Below are positions 34,950 to 42,334 of a stretch of DNA of 64,000 nucleotides, piece after piece. The notes under the pieces were generated by a model. It saw only the letters and a program-made list of their open reading frames with translations, searched no databases and was not told where the DNA came from. The stretch is from Photobacterium toruni (lineage in GTDB: Bacteria > Pseudomonadota > Gammaproteobacteria > Enterobacterales > Vibrionaceae), in the NCBI RefSeq assembly GCF_024529955.1, contig NZ_AP024855.1:1-64000 (forward strand), read 5' to 3'. Position 1 is the first letter of the stretch; the number at the start of each line of letters is the position of its first letter. The position numbers were made by a program, and so were the translations under genes.

Positions 34950-35709
34950 GATCGTGTGCCAATATGTCAAAAATACGTTGCTGGTGGCTGGCTGAATCGG
35001 CGTCAAAACGTCGCGGTGGTAATGATGCGGGTAACGATAACGCCGTTGCAAAAGCGGGCTCGCCTTGCAAAATATACAGTTGATCACTTAATCGAATCGC
35101 TTCTTGAGGATCATGGGTTATCAGCACCACGGTTTTATGCTTGAGTAAGTTTACAAATAGATCTTGCAAGCGATAACGGGTGACGGCATCCAATGCGGAG
35201 AAAGGTTCATCCATCAATACAATCGGTTGGTCTTGTAACAGTGTTCTCGCAAGGGCGACTCGCTGGCGCATACCACCCGATAATTGTTGTGGTAGTAGTT
35301 GATGTTTATCGGCTAAACCAACCTGTTCTAATAATGTCATTGCCCGTTGTTTTAAATTGGGTATTGAATCGTGATGACCGAACTTACTGCTAATACAAAC
35401 ATTGTCTAATACCGTTAACCAAGGCAATAACAGATCTTGTTGCGCCATATAAGCGACTCGTCCCGTTAAAGGCTGATTATCTGAAATATTTAGCTGCCCT
35501 TGCCATTCTGTCCGTTCATTGAGTAATCCGGCTAAGAATTTAATTAAAGTACTTTTGCCACAGCCACTTTTACCGACTAGGCAAGTCCATTTATTCGCAG
35601 CAATGGTTAAATTCAGATCCTTAATTACAGGGATGCTTTGATGATCAGCAATATTTGAGTGATAGCGTAAACTGCCATTAGTAATGGTGATTTCCAGATC
35701 ATCGCACAT
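34942..35709 (-). CDS. thiZ: Thiamine-precursor ABC transporter, ATP-binding protein
   Basis: 255 residues from the Met at 35709; the gene overlaps the thiD end by 11 bases. Walker A GKSGCGKST near residue 47, Q-loop AYMAQQD, signature LSGGMRQRVALAR near 133, Walker B IVLMDEPFSALD near 155 and the switch His in VLITHDPQEA. It energises the transporter. It belongs to the nitrate/sulfonate/taurine-type ABC group, consistent with an aminopyrimidine transporter. Confidence 0.9.
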   Translation of the reverse strand: MCDDLEITITNGSLRYHSNIADHQSIPVIKDLNLTIAANKWTCLVGKSGCGKSTLIKFLAGLLNERTEWQGQLNISDNQPLTGRVAYMAQQDLLLPWLTVLDNVCISSKFGHHDSIPNLKQRAMTLLEQVGLADKHQLLPQQLSGGMRQRVALARTLLQDQPIVLMDEPFSALDAVTRYRLQDLFVNLLKHKTVVLITHDPQEAIRLSDQLYILQGEPAFATALSLPASLPPRRFDADSASHQQRIFDILAHDHD

Positions 35710-36541
35710 GATGATGACCTGCAAAAAAGTGATTCACAGGACCGTGACCATGACCGATATTGAGTTCATCAGCGGCAGTTATAGCAGCAGTAATGTAGCG
35801 TTTAGCCAAGGTTGTTGCTGTTGTAAGATCATTTCCTTGGGCTAAATAAGACGCGATAGCCGCAGACAGGGTACAACCTGTACCGTGAGTATTGTTGGTG
35901 TTAATACGAGGGGTGGTGAGTTCAATAACATCAGTCGCGAGAATCAGTAAATCAGTGCTATCACTACTTTGTTCTAAATGCCCACCTTTGAGTAATATGG
36001 CATGAGGATTAATATTTCGTAATGCGCTGATCATCGATTGCATATCAACCAGTGATTGTGGAATGTCTAACCCCGTTAATGCTGCAGCTTCTGGCAAGTT
36101 AGGGGTAATAATATCAGCCAGTGGCAGTAATTCTGTTTTGAGGGTGGTAATGGCGTGTTGTTGTAATAATACATCACCACTGGTGGCTACCATTACTGGA
36201 TCAATGACTAAAAATGGTGGTTTGTAATGACGAATTTTTGCAGCAACCAGTCGAATAATATCACTGTCGGCGAGCATGCCAATTTTGACGGCTTGAATAT
36301 TTAAATCGCTGAATACGGCGTCCAGCTGTTGCTCAACCATATCAAGAGGAATGGCTAGTATGCCGCTAACGCCTTGCGTATTTTGGGCGGTAATCGCCGT
36401 AATAACCGAGCAAGCATAACTGCCTGTTGCTGAAATAGCTTTAATATCAGCTTGAATACCCGCGCCGCCGCCACTGTCTGATCCGGCAATGGTCAATACA
36501 ATAGGCGTCGTTGTGTGATGTGATGATAAGGTGTGTGACAT
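35699..36541 (-). CDS. thiD: HMP kinase / HMP-phosphate kinase
   Basis: 280 residues, a ribokinase-fold enzyme that phosphorylates HMP twice to give the pyrophosphate used by ThiE. Motifs: VLTIAGSDSGGGAGIQADIK at residues 15-35, ITAITAQNTQGV, KIGMLAD near 98, DPVMVATSGD near 125 and the catalytic motif THGTGCTLSAAIAS near 220. It is the first gene of the operon, about 120 bases after the TPP riboswitch. Confidence 0.95.
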   Translation of the reverse strand: MSHTLSSHHTTTPIVLTIAGSDSGGGAGIQADIKAISATGSYACSVITAITAQNTQGVSGILAIPLDMVEQQLDAVFSDLNIQAVKIGMLADSDIIRLVAAKIRHYKPPFLVIDPVMVATSGDVLLQQHAITTLKTELLPLADIITPNLPEAAALTGLDIPQSLVDMQSMISALRNINPHAILLKGGHLEQSSDSTDLLILATDVIELTTPRINTNNTHGTGCTLSAAIASYLAQGNDLTTATTLAKRYITAAITAADELNIGHGHGPVNHFFAGHHHVR

Positions 36542-36660
36542 ACTTCATTCCTTACGCGCTAGCATCAGGAACAAGTATCAAGCGGATCGAAGTGTAAACT
36601 GCGGTAAATGTGTGCAGTTATGACTTAGCTTGCATCTATTAACGTTGGTAATCCGTTGAT

Positions 36661-36745
36661 AGTTAGTTCCCTCCGCCAGTGCTAACTGGTTCAGGTTCAA
36701 CGGGTCCCACTATTACAGTGATCTCAGCTTAACGCCCCCCGACTA
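36661..36745 (-). promoter_or_regulatory. TPP (THI-box) riboswitch
   Basis: Reading on the minus strand, ggggggcg starts the element (near 36740), ctgagat is at 36726-36720, accc-gttgaacctga is at about 36704-36688, and gttagcactggcggaggga closes it near 36664. These are the conserved TPP-sensing helices and loops. It lies in the leader of thiD, so TPP should switch off the thiD-Z-X-Y-tenA-M-E operon. Confidence 0.95.
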
Positions 36746-36913
36746 ATGGCAATTATCCTAATCCAGAATAATTGGGTTGTCACTCTATTTTATTAAGAAA
36801 TAACAACTTACAAATGTTATGCGAGATTGTTAATAAATGACATATTAATTTGGTGAATATTTAATCGTTGTGATATTTTTTCAAATGGGACTGAAATGGG
36901 ACACGATTGTTTT

Positions 36914-36991
36914 AATGCCCGCGAGGGCGATAGGGAATCTACTTGCCGCGCGTTGAGTTTTTAAAATAAAGATATGGCTGTCCTATGTTCC
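36914..36991. repeat. REP-like repeat, copy 1
   Basis: A 78-bp unit running from aatgcccgcgagggc to tatgttcc. The core gccc-gcga-gggc is a hairpin, followed by gatagggaatctacttgccgcgcg. It is about 93 percent identical to the copy at 37051. Confidence 0.85.
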
Positions 36992-37050
36992 TAAGCTCAT
37001 TCTTTCAGATAACCCATACACCCAAACAACAGCCGTCATTCCCTACAGTG

Positions 37051-37129
37051 AATGCCCGCGAGGGCGATAGGGAATCTACTTGCCGCGCGTTGAGTTTTTT
37101 AAAGTAAAGCTATGGCTGTCTTATGTTCC
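37051..37129. repeat. REP-like repeat, copy 2
   Basis: A 79-bp unit in direct orientation, 137 bases from copy 1. In this copy the sequence before it (attcccta at 37039) also pairs with tagggaat at 37068, giving a nested stem-loop. It looks like a dispersed intergenic repeat of the host. Confidence 0.85.
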
Positions 37130-37299
37130 GCAAGTGCCCGATTTTGTGATTATTATCGGGATTAATAACTAAAAATGTATCTGATTTATAGAGATTTTTA
37201 TATTATTGCGAGATAAATACGGGCTCATGTTCAAAGAACAAATTCGGGCAAGTTGTTAATATAATAAGTTGTTATGACAATATGTTGGGTTGAGAAATT

Positions 37300-38436
37300 A
37301 TGAAGTATTTGAAATCTAAAGTAGAAAGAATAATAAAAAACATCAAAGATAATGGTGATTTTCCTAACGAAAATAATCATCTTGATTACAAAGTTACAAT
37401 GAATCTATCGGAGAGTAAAAAACCGCATGAAATGTTTTTAATGAATTTTGCAAAAGATATTATTTCTTTTGCAAATTCAGATGGTGGAATAGTTTTACTT
37501 GGTATCAAAGAGAATAAAGCTTTAGGTATCTATGAAGATAATGGTTTGGATTCTAGTGTTATTGAAATCTTAGATAAAATTGATTTAAATGATGTGAGCC
37601 AAGCGATTGAAAAAATTGTTAAAACCACAATATTGGTTGAACTTCAAAAGTTTAAAATCAGTACTCGTACTTATTACTACATATTAATAGAAAAAAGCAA
37701 TCAAGTAATCGTGCCTGTATTAGATGCTAAAGAGAGTAAAATATACAAAGGTAATATTTATTACCGTATGTCAGGAAAAAATGAACAGGCTAATAAATCA
37801 ACAAGTGATTTCAATAGGTTCCTTCAATTAAAGGCAAATGAAAAAAGTAAGGAATTTATGGAAATATGGTCAAAACTGATGCCTGAAATGTTTGAAATAA
37901 ACCCGCGTGAAGTTTTGATTTTGAATCCACTGCAAAATAAAGTTTATGGATTCAATGGAAAAGATAATATTTTATCGGAAACCGATGTGGAAATTGATAA
38001 AAATGATGATGGTGTGTTTAACATTATATTAAATGCAATTTCAGCTGGTGAAATAGGAAAAATCACGACTAATGAAGGTAAGCCATTATACAAAATTGTA
38101 GGTGAGATTGTTAATGATAAAGATCGTGTTAGTCTTTCTAATATTGAAGTTGCAGTAAAAAGTAAAACTAATTACAAATTTAATAATGTACAACTAAAGC
38201 AAGTGATCGCATATTTGGGTTGGGTAAGTAATGCCAACTTTAAAATTAACGAGCCTGATTTGTCTGTTCTATGTGAGGGCTTTAGTGAATATATCTGGCT
38301 TGAAACAGTAGATAGTATTAAAGGTAGTAAGAAAATAACTTTTTCTACAGAGGCGGTAAATCCTATTGTTGAAATAATTAATAATAGTCAATTACACCAA
38401 GATGTATTTAAAAAAGATTTAGTATCTCAATTGTAA
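37300..38436 (+). CDS. Schlafen/AlbA_2-domain protein
   Basis: 378 residues, AT-rich. Residues ~20-165 resemble the Schlafen AlbA_2 (divergent AAA-4) domain: HLDYK near residue 28, then a helix FLMNFAKDIISFANSDGGIVLLGIKENKALGI near 45-80, and IYKGNIYYRMSGKNEQA near 150. Family members bind nucleic acid and several act in stress or phage response. Residues 170-378 are not recognised but have segments with alternating hydrophobics. No partner gene can be assigned. It stands alone in the accessory island. Function is not known; defence is a possibility only. Confidence 0.7.
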   Translation: MKYLKSKVERIIKNIKDNGDFPNENNHLDYKVTMNLSESKKPHEMFLMNFAKDIISFANSDGGIVLLGIKENKALGIYEDNGLDSSVIEILDKIDLNDVSQAIEKIVKTTILVELQKFKISTRTYYYILIEKSNQVIVPVLDAKESKIYKGNIYYRMSGKNEQANKSTSDFNRFLQLKANEKSKEFMEIWSKLMPEMFEINPREVLILNPLQNKVYGFNGKDNILSETDVEIDKNDDGVFNIILNAISAGEIGKITTNEGKPLYKIVGEIVNDKDRVSLSNIEVAVKSKTNYKFNNVQLKQVIAYLGWVSNANFKINEPDLSVLCEGFSEYIWLETVDSIKGSKKITFSTEAVNPIVEIINNSQLHQDVFKKDLVSQL

Positions 38437-38439
38437 ATG

Positions 38440-38727
38440 TCATAACAGATAAGAAAACATCAAAACATAGGACACCCATAACTTTCGTAATCCATTTTGA
38501 TCAATTCTGACTGTGCTCCATGAATGGGTTTTAATCAGTTGAGCAAAGTATCGCTTGAGATCATCAGTGGTTAACGTATCAGGTGATTTATCTAAATGGT
38601 GAGTAATGCGACGAAGTGCACGACTATAACCATCAATCGTGGCTGGACGTTTACCTTGCAAGGTTAGGTGGGTAACATGTTGTTCATAAAGATAATCTGA
38701 ACGTTGTTGTTGTTCGTTATTCATCAT
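38440..38727 (-). pseudogene. Tyrosine recombinase, N-terminal fragment
   Basis: 95 residues. The segment HVTHLTLQGKRPATIDGYSRALRRI, then LTTDDLKRYFAQLI and WSTVRIDQNGLR, is the SAM-like core-binding domain of a tyrosine recombinase. The catalytic R-H-R-H-Y domain is missing: the frame ends in LWVSYVLMFSYLL after about 80 matching residues. A good ribosome binding site (ggag) precedes the doubled ATG, next to an aatactcc/ggagtatt hairpin at 38730-38752. It is not the integron integrase as far as can be judged from this part. Confidence 0.75.
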
Positions 38728-38799
38728 AAATACTCCATTATAAGGAGTATTAAAGGTAGCTTAATCGCTGTCTGCTTTACTCTGCCGCGCAGCGGCTTC

Positions 38800-38926
38800 G
38801 TTCAACAAATGCATCAACACGATTTGCTACACTCGGCGTTGTCAGTTTGCCTTTAATTTCAGTGATTAAGGCAGTAAAATTCAGTTAAGTCTGTATCGTA
38901 GCAAACGTGTTATGCAGGCGTTATAC
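38800..38926 (+). repeat. attC site A (integron recombination site)
   Basis: 127 bp from gttcaac to gttatac. tgcatcaacacg near the left end pairs with cgtgttatgca near the right end, with one unpaired C, the extrahelical base typical of attC. The pairing extends inward (gatttgctac with gtagcaaac). About 92 percent identical to attC C. Confidence 0.85.
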
Positions 38927-39007
38927 CGTTTCTTTTTGCGTCAAATACCTTGAAATTACGCCAATAGCCACAATATATAAAAGGTTAATATTTTAAAGGA
39001 TTAAATT

Positions 39008-39490
39008 TTGAAAACTATATCTGTAAAACCTGGTGATGTTCTTGTATCAGATTTTGGTGTTTACCAACATTGGTCTATTGTTACTGACAAAGTATGTACT
39101 AAAGGAACACCGCTATTAATATCCGCAACACAAAGAAATGGGACAGTTCAAGAAGAACCTTGGCATGATGTTACCCAAGGTAAAAAGACCTACGTTACAA
39201 ACGCTAAATTTTCTAAACCTATATCTAAGGTGTTATCGGATGCTAGGTCTCAAATTGGTCTATGGCCTTATTCCGTAACATCTAAGAACTGTGAGCACTT
39301 TGTTAAGTGGGCAACAGGATTAAAGGTAACATCTACACAGGTTACTGTCGGTGTAGTAGGCGCTGGTGCAGGAATAGCCTTAGTTGGTCTATGTTCCGAG
39401 AATCCTAAATTTGCAAAATTTCTAGGTTGGTCAATTTTACTTGGTGGTTTAGCTGTCTTAGGGGCGAAAGCTGTTGAAAAGGTAGATTAA
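39008..39490 (+). CDS. Cassette-borne LRAT-like protein with membrane helices
   Basis: 160 residues from a TTG start (aaagga upstream). VKPGDVLVSDFGVYQHWSIV with His21 and NCEHFVKWATG with Cys95 match the LRAT / NlpC-P60-like cysteine enzymes (PGD...YxHW... NCEHFV). A second conserved His is not clear. Two hydrophobic helices (about 111-129 and 138-155) follow, anchoring the protein, as in some LRAT relatives. The known members are acyltransferases or hydrolases of lipids. It is the only gene in the cassette between attC A and attC B, reading in the cassette direction. The substrate is unknown. Confidence 0.7.
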   Translation: MKTISVKPGDVLVSDFGVYQHWSIVTDKVCTKGTPLLISATQRNGTVQEEPWHDVTQGKKTYVTNAKFSKPISKVLSDARSQIGLWPYSVTSKNCEHFVKWATGLKVTSTQVTVGVVGAGAGIALVGLCSENPKFAKFLGWSILLGGLAVLGAKAVEKVD

Positions 39491-39496
39491 GTAACG

Positions 39497-39605
39497 GTAT
39501 AACAAAGCAATCAACACGATGCTTATTACACTCGGCATTCGCGGTTTAGAGTATAATTGAGTTTGGTAAGTAAGGCGTTCAGCACGTGTTATTGCGGCGT
39601 TAACT
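39497..39605 (+). repeat. attC site B
   Basis: 109 bp from gtataac to gttaact. gcaatcaacacg pairs with cgtgttattgc, again with one extra C. The left end ggtataac is the complement of gttatacc, the first bases of its own cassette at attC A (38920), exactly as expected when the cassette circle closes. Confidence 0.85.
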
Positions 39606-39615
39606 GCTTCTCGGT

Positions 39616-40119
39616 TTAAATTAATTCACCGATACTAGCTCTAATGTCTGCAATTGTAATAAACAGTTTGTTATTAGCGTCTTTGAATGCGGTAAAGCCG
39701 TATTTTTTATAGAAATATTCAGCGCCATCTTTTGCATCAACAATGACGACAGGGAAGGCGATTGTTTCACTTGCCATTAATAGTTTTCTAAGCGCATCAA
39801 TCAAAAGCCACTCACCGAAACCCAGACCTTTGTATCTATGGTCAACGGCTAAGCGGGCAATCAAACCACCCGAAGTTACAGTGTGATGTTTCTTCTGTAA
39901 TTTAGGAGGTAAATCCTGAATATCAATGGGTGTCATGGTTAATGTGTAATAACCAATAATGTGCTCAGGACATTGGTTATCTTCAAGAACAAAAGTACGA
40001 GTATTGTCTTTCTTAGCTTGTTGGCTTGCCATAACTTTTAAGTAATTATTGAGTGCGGTAATGCCACAATCAAAACGATTTCGGTCATGTTTAGCTTTTT
40101 CTAATTGGACAGTATTCAT
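39616..40119 (-). CDS. GNAT acetyltransferase toxin (TacT/AtaT-like)
   Basis: 167 residues of the GNAT fold. FDCGITALNNYLKVMASQQAKKDNTRTFVL near the N terminus and GLIARLAVDHRYKGLGFGEWLLIDAL near residue 84-110, containing the acetyl-CoA loop (R/K-x-x-G-x-G), are marks of the toxin group that acetylates charged tRNA. YFYKKYGFTAF follows near 132. It follows the antitoxin gene by one shared base. The pair faces against the cassette direction, as usual for toxin-antitoxin cassettes with own promoters. Confidence 0.88.
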   Translation of the reverse strand: MNTVQLEKAKHDRNRFDCGITALNNYLKVMASQQAKKDNTRTFVLEDNQCPEHIIGYYTLTMTPIDIQDLPPKLQKKHHTVTSGGLIARLAVDHRYKGLGFGEWLLIDALRKLLMASETIAFPVVIVDAKDGAEYFYKKYGFTAFKDANNKLFITIADIRASIGELI

Positions 40120-40391
40120 TATTGAGTTTTATCCATATAGCGTGAAGCGGCTTTTTGTAATTTGCTATTTGGTTTAGCTGGTTGGTCTAACGCTGTCATT
40201 AACGTCATAGCATCTTGCTGACTTAGTTGTAGAGCACGTTCACGTTCCATAATAGTTTTAGCTTTTTCTACAGCCGCACTAAGCACAAATGAGTTAATGC
40301 TAGACATACCAGCAATAGCTGCAGCTTGAGACAGTAGTTCTTGTGTATCAATATCTACACGCGCTGTAATACGAGGTAATGCAGTTGCCAT
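40119..40391 (-). CDS. DUF1778 antitoxin (TacA-like)
   Basis: 90 residues from Met 40391 (ggag 8 bases before). The N-terminal part (TALPRITARVDIDTQELLSQAAAIAGMSSINSFVLSAAVEKA) is a ribbon-helix-helix domain as in DUF1778 antitoxins. The C-terminal part wraps the toxin in known complexes. The complex is expected to repress its own promoter; a matched pair of repeats lies upstream. Confidence 0.88.
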   Translation of the reverse strand: MATALPRITARVDIDTQELLSQAAAIAGMSSINSFVLSAAVEKAKTIMERERALQLSQQDAMTLMTALDQPAKPNSKLQKAASRYMDKTQ

Positions 40392-40406
40392 AATAATCTC
40401 CATTCA

Positions 40407-40475
40407 GTGTCAAAGTGGCACAAATGAATTGTAGTTTAATTATTATACGTTGACAAGTTTTGTGTCACTTTGGCA
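40407..40475 (-). promoter_or_regulatory. Promoter/operator of the toxin-antitoxin pair
   Basis: gtgtcaaagtggcacaaa (40407-40424) and its near-complement tttgtgtcactttggcac (40458-40475; 16 of 18 bases) flank a -10-like tataat (minus strand, complement at 40441-40446). Paired operator arms around the promoter suit an RHH antitoxin and autoregulation. Confidence 0.6.
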
Positions 40476-40477
40476 CG

Positions 40478-40605
40478 TAGTTAACAAGTGCATCAACACG
40501 ATTTGCTACACTCGGCGTTGTCAGTTTGCCTTTAGTTTCAGTGAGTAAGGCGTTAAAATTCAGCTAGGTCTGTATTGTAGCAAACGTGTTATGTAGGCGT
40601 TAACT
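40478..40605 (+). repeat. attC site C
   Basis: 128 bp from agttaac to gttaact. tgcatcaacacg pairs with cgtgttatgta with one extra C. The left end agttaac is the complement of gttaact at the start of its cassette (39599), which confirms the toxin-antitoxin pair as a complete cassette. Confidence 0.85.
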
Positions 40606-40695
40606 GCTTCTTTGTTAATTTAGCTTTCAAATATGGTAATCATTCCCTTTGAGTCGTAGACTAATATTATTTCCGCATAAATGTGCGAGGTCAGC

Positions 40696-41151
40696 ATGAA
40701 GTACGAATTATTAGTTTTAGCTGCAATGACACGATTGGAATCTCCAAATACTCAAGCTATCGTGGCTGCAACTGGGATTTCTGAACGTAAAGTACAATCC
40801 GTAGTTAATTCATTAGTTGAAAATTTAGGCTTAAACATTCAAAGAGAGCGCCAAGGTCGAACCTTCCGTTTTTCTATTAATAGCTGGGGTGTTTTTGAAT
40901 CAGGGAAAGCGATCCAGTCTCAACTTAATGATATTGATTTAGTCATGCCAAGTAATTCAATGCTTTCTTCTTACGAAGAAAAGCATGCCTATTTCGAGCA
41001 AGTTAAAATGGATAACTTTAAAGAAAGTATGCGTTTAGAAGGGCATGATGTTGCTAGTAATTTTGATTTATCACTCGACAGAGAGCAACAACGTCAAATT
41101 TTGTTAAACAAATACTCAAACGTAAATTCGTTAGAGGCGCTCAATGGCTGA
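40696..41151 (+). CDS. HTH-YhfG-like antitoxin of a Fic module
   Basis: 151 residues from ATG 40696 (gagg 5 bases upstream). Residues ~1-65 form a winged-helix-like region (ISERKVQSVVNSLVENLGL). The last 50 residues (MDNFKESMRLEGHDV...LSLDREQQRQILLNKY) resemble the small YhfG antitoxins (RNFxxSxRLEG, a terminal helix), which block Fic proteins. A DNA-binding domain joined to a YhfG-like tail would unite repressor and antitoxin. The stop overlaps the start of a Fic fragment by 8 bases, as expected for an operon. No attC follows, so this cassette, or its right part, has been lost. Confidence 0.6.
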   Translation: MKYELLVLAAMTRLESPNTQAIVAATGISERKVQSVVNSLVENLGLNIQRERQGRTFRFSINSWGVFESGKAIQSQLNDIDLVMPSNSMLSSYEEKHAYFEQVKMDNFKESMRLEGHDVASNFDLSLDREQQRQILLNKYSNVNSLEALNG

Positions 41152-41311
41152 TAAATATGGCACAACACAAGATCCATATACTTACGAAAATAGTACGGTT
41201 CTTGTTAATAAGCTCAATATCAACAATGAAGCGGTATTAGAGGCTGCTGAACGTGATTTAACAACGTTAGCTGCAATGTATATAGAGTTTCTAAAAATAG
41301 GACAGCCATAG
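41144..41311 (+). pseudogene. Fic/DOC toxin, N-terminal fragment
   Basis: 55 residues reading MADKYGTTQDPYTYENSTV..., the typical N terminus of Fic proteins (KYGT-x-DPYxY, LxNKLxI, LExAERDLT). It stops after LKIGQP, far before the catalytic HPFxxGNGR motif. The sequence following carries no remainder. The toxin is therefore not functional; the antitoxin may survive as a regulator. Confidence 0.75.
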
Positions 41312-41366
41312 CATTATAAATTTGGAAAAGTAATTGCAATGGCTGTGTTGTTATTACTCTCTAGAA

Positions 41367-42212
41367 TTAGACAGGAGTGATAATAACTTTGATATCTTCA
41401 GGCTCAGCATAATAAGGTGCGGAGGTTATTAATAAATTCACACCCGTTTGTGCGTATTGTTTAGCATTGCTGATATTGATGCCGCCAGCAACAGATAGTA
41501 TGGTCGGTGAGCCTGATTGTGTGAGTTGTCTTATTGCTTGGCTAACTTGCTCGGTAGTAAATTTATCAAGTTGAATAATATCAGGTGCGCCTTTTAGGAT
41601 TGCAGCAACTTGATCAAGTGTATCTGCTTCGACAGTAATTTTATTTTCTGGTGCTTGTTGGCGGAGTTGATTGATTTGTAGCTCAAAGTTATTTGGTTCG
41701 GCGCAGAGACGACGATGGTTAGTAAAGACTAAAATGGTTTCACTAAGACCTGAGCGGTGAATATGCCCACCTCCTGCTAATACTGCTGCGGTTGCTAGTT
41801 TGCGCGTTCCCGGAATACTTTTTCTGGTGCAGGCAATAATGGCGTGGGGATTAATACTTTTCACTTGGGCGACCATTGCTGCAGTATATTGTGCGACACC
41901 ACAACTCCATTCAAGTACCAGTTGAACCGCCTTCCATCCCATATGTAATTGTTCTGCTTTTCCTTCGACTTCAATCAATACAGTATTGGGAGTTACATCT
42001 TCACCACTTGCAACATGAATAATAGGCTGTAGCCCCAGTTTGATGAGTAATGCTGTAGCTATCTCAATACCAGCAACGCGTCCTGCTTGTTTTCTTTTAA
42101 ATACCATTTTTCCCATGTGCTTACTAATGCCAAGCGTGCGAGTGGTAAGATCGCCTCGGTAGGCATCTTCAAGTAAAAGCGCATCAAGTTCTTGATCAGA
42201 AAAATACAACAT
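41367..42212 (-). CDS. modD: ModD-type nicotinate-nucleotide pyrophosphorylase homologue
   Basis: 281 residues of the quinolinate phosphoribosyltransferase fold. The segments FSDQELDALLLEDAYRGDLTTRTLGI, IACTRKSIPGTRKL and GGGHIHRSGLSETILVFTNH agree with ModD, a NadC paralogue first known from molybdate transport clusters. The real NadC has HRMGLxD instead. LDKF and SVAGGIN near the C terminus complete the phosphate site. The function of ModD is poorly known. A nicotinamidase-like gene stands directly upstream in the same direction, so a nicotinate/nicotinamide salvage role is possible. Confidence 0.82.
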   Translation of the reverse strand: MLYFSDQELDALLLEDAYRGDLTTRTLGISKHMGKMVFKRKQAGRVAGIEIATALLIKLGLQPIIHVASGEDVTPNTVLIEVEGKAEQLHMGWKAVQLVLEWSCGVAQYTAAMVAQVKSINPHAIIACTRKSIPGTRKLATAAVLAGGGHIHRSGLSETILVFTNHRRLCAEPNNFELQINQLRQQAPENKITVEADTLDQVAAILKGAPDIIQLDKFTTEQVSQAIRQLTQSGSPTILSVAGGINISNAKQYAQTGVNLLITSAPYYAEPEDIKVIITPV

Positions 42213-42247
42213 ATAATCTCTATGTGAATAGATAAATCAGTAAATAT

Positions 42248-42273
42248 ACGATATATACTAAACTACATATCGT
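42248..42273. promoter_or_regulatory. Possible operator upstream of modD
   Basis: A 26-bp imperfect palindrome with arms acgatat and atatcgt lies 36 bases before the modD start. 10 of 13 positions pair. It could be a repressor site controlling the gene. No known box is recognised. Confidence 0.35.
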
Positions 42274-42334
42274 GAGAATTAAAGGCACATAGTGACAATA
42301 AGTGGCATTGTCTTACCTGATTTTTTATTACTAT

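Larger units (their letters stand above)
36746..37299. other. Gene-free region carrying a duplicated REP-like repeat
   Basis: About 550 bases. The left part is AT-rich and should contain the thiamine operon promoter. The middle holds two direct repeats, listed separately. The right part (37130-37299) is AT-rich, contains an inverted pair (tgcccga at 37135 and tcgggca near 37247) and the probable promoter of the AlbA-like gene. No gene is seen. Confidence 0.5.

Noticed and set aside
38440..38727. Integron integrase of the attC cluster
   Set aside because: Only the N-terminal SAM-like part of a tyrosine recombinase is present, without the catalytic domain or the IntI-specific patch, and it shows no attI next to it.
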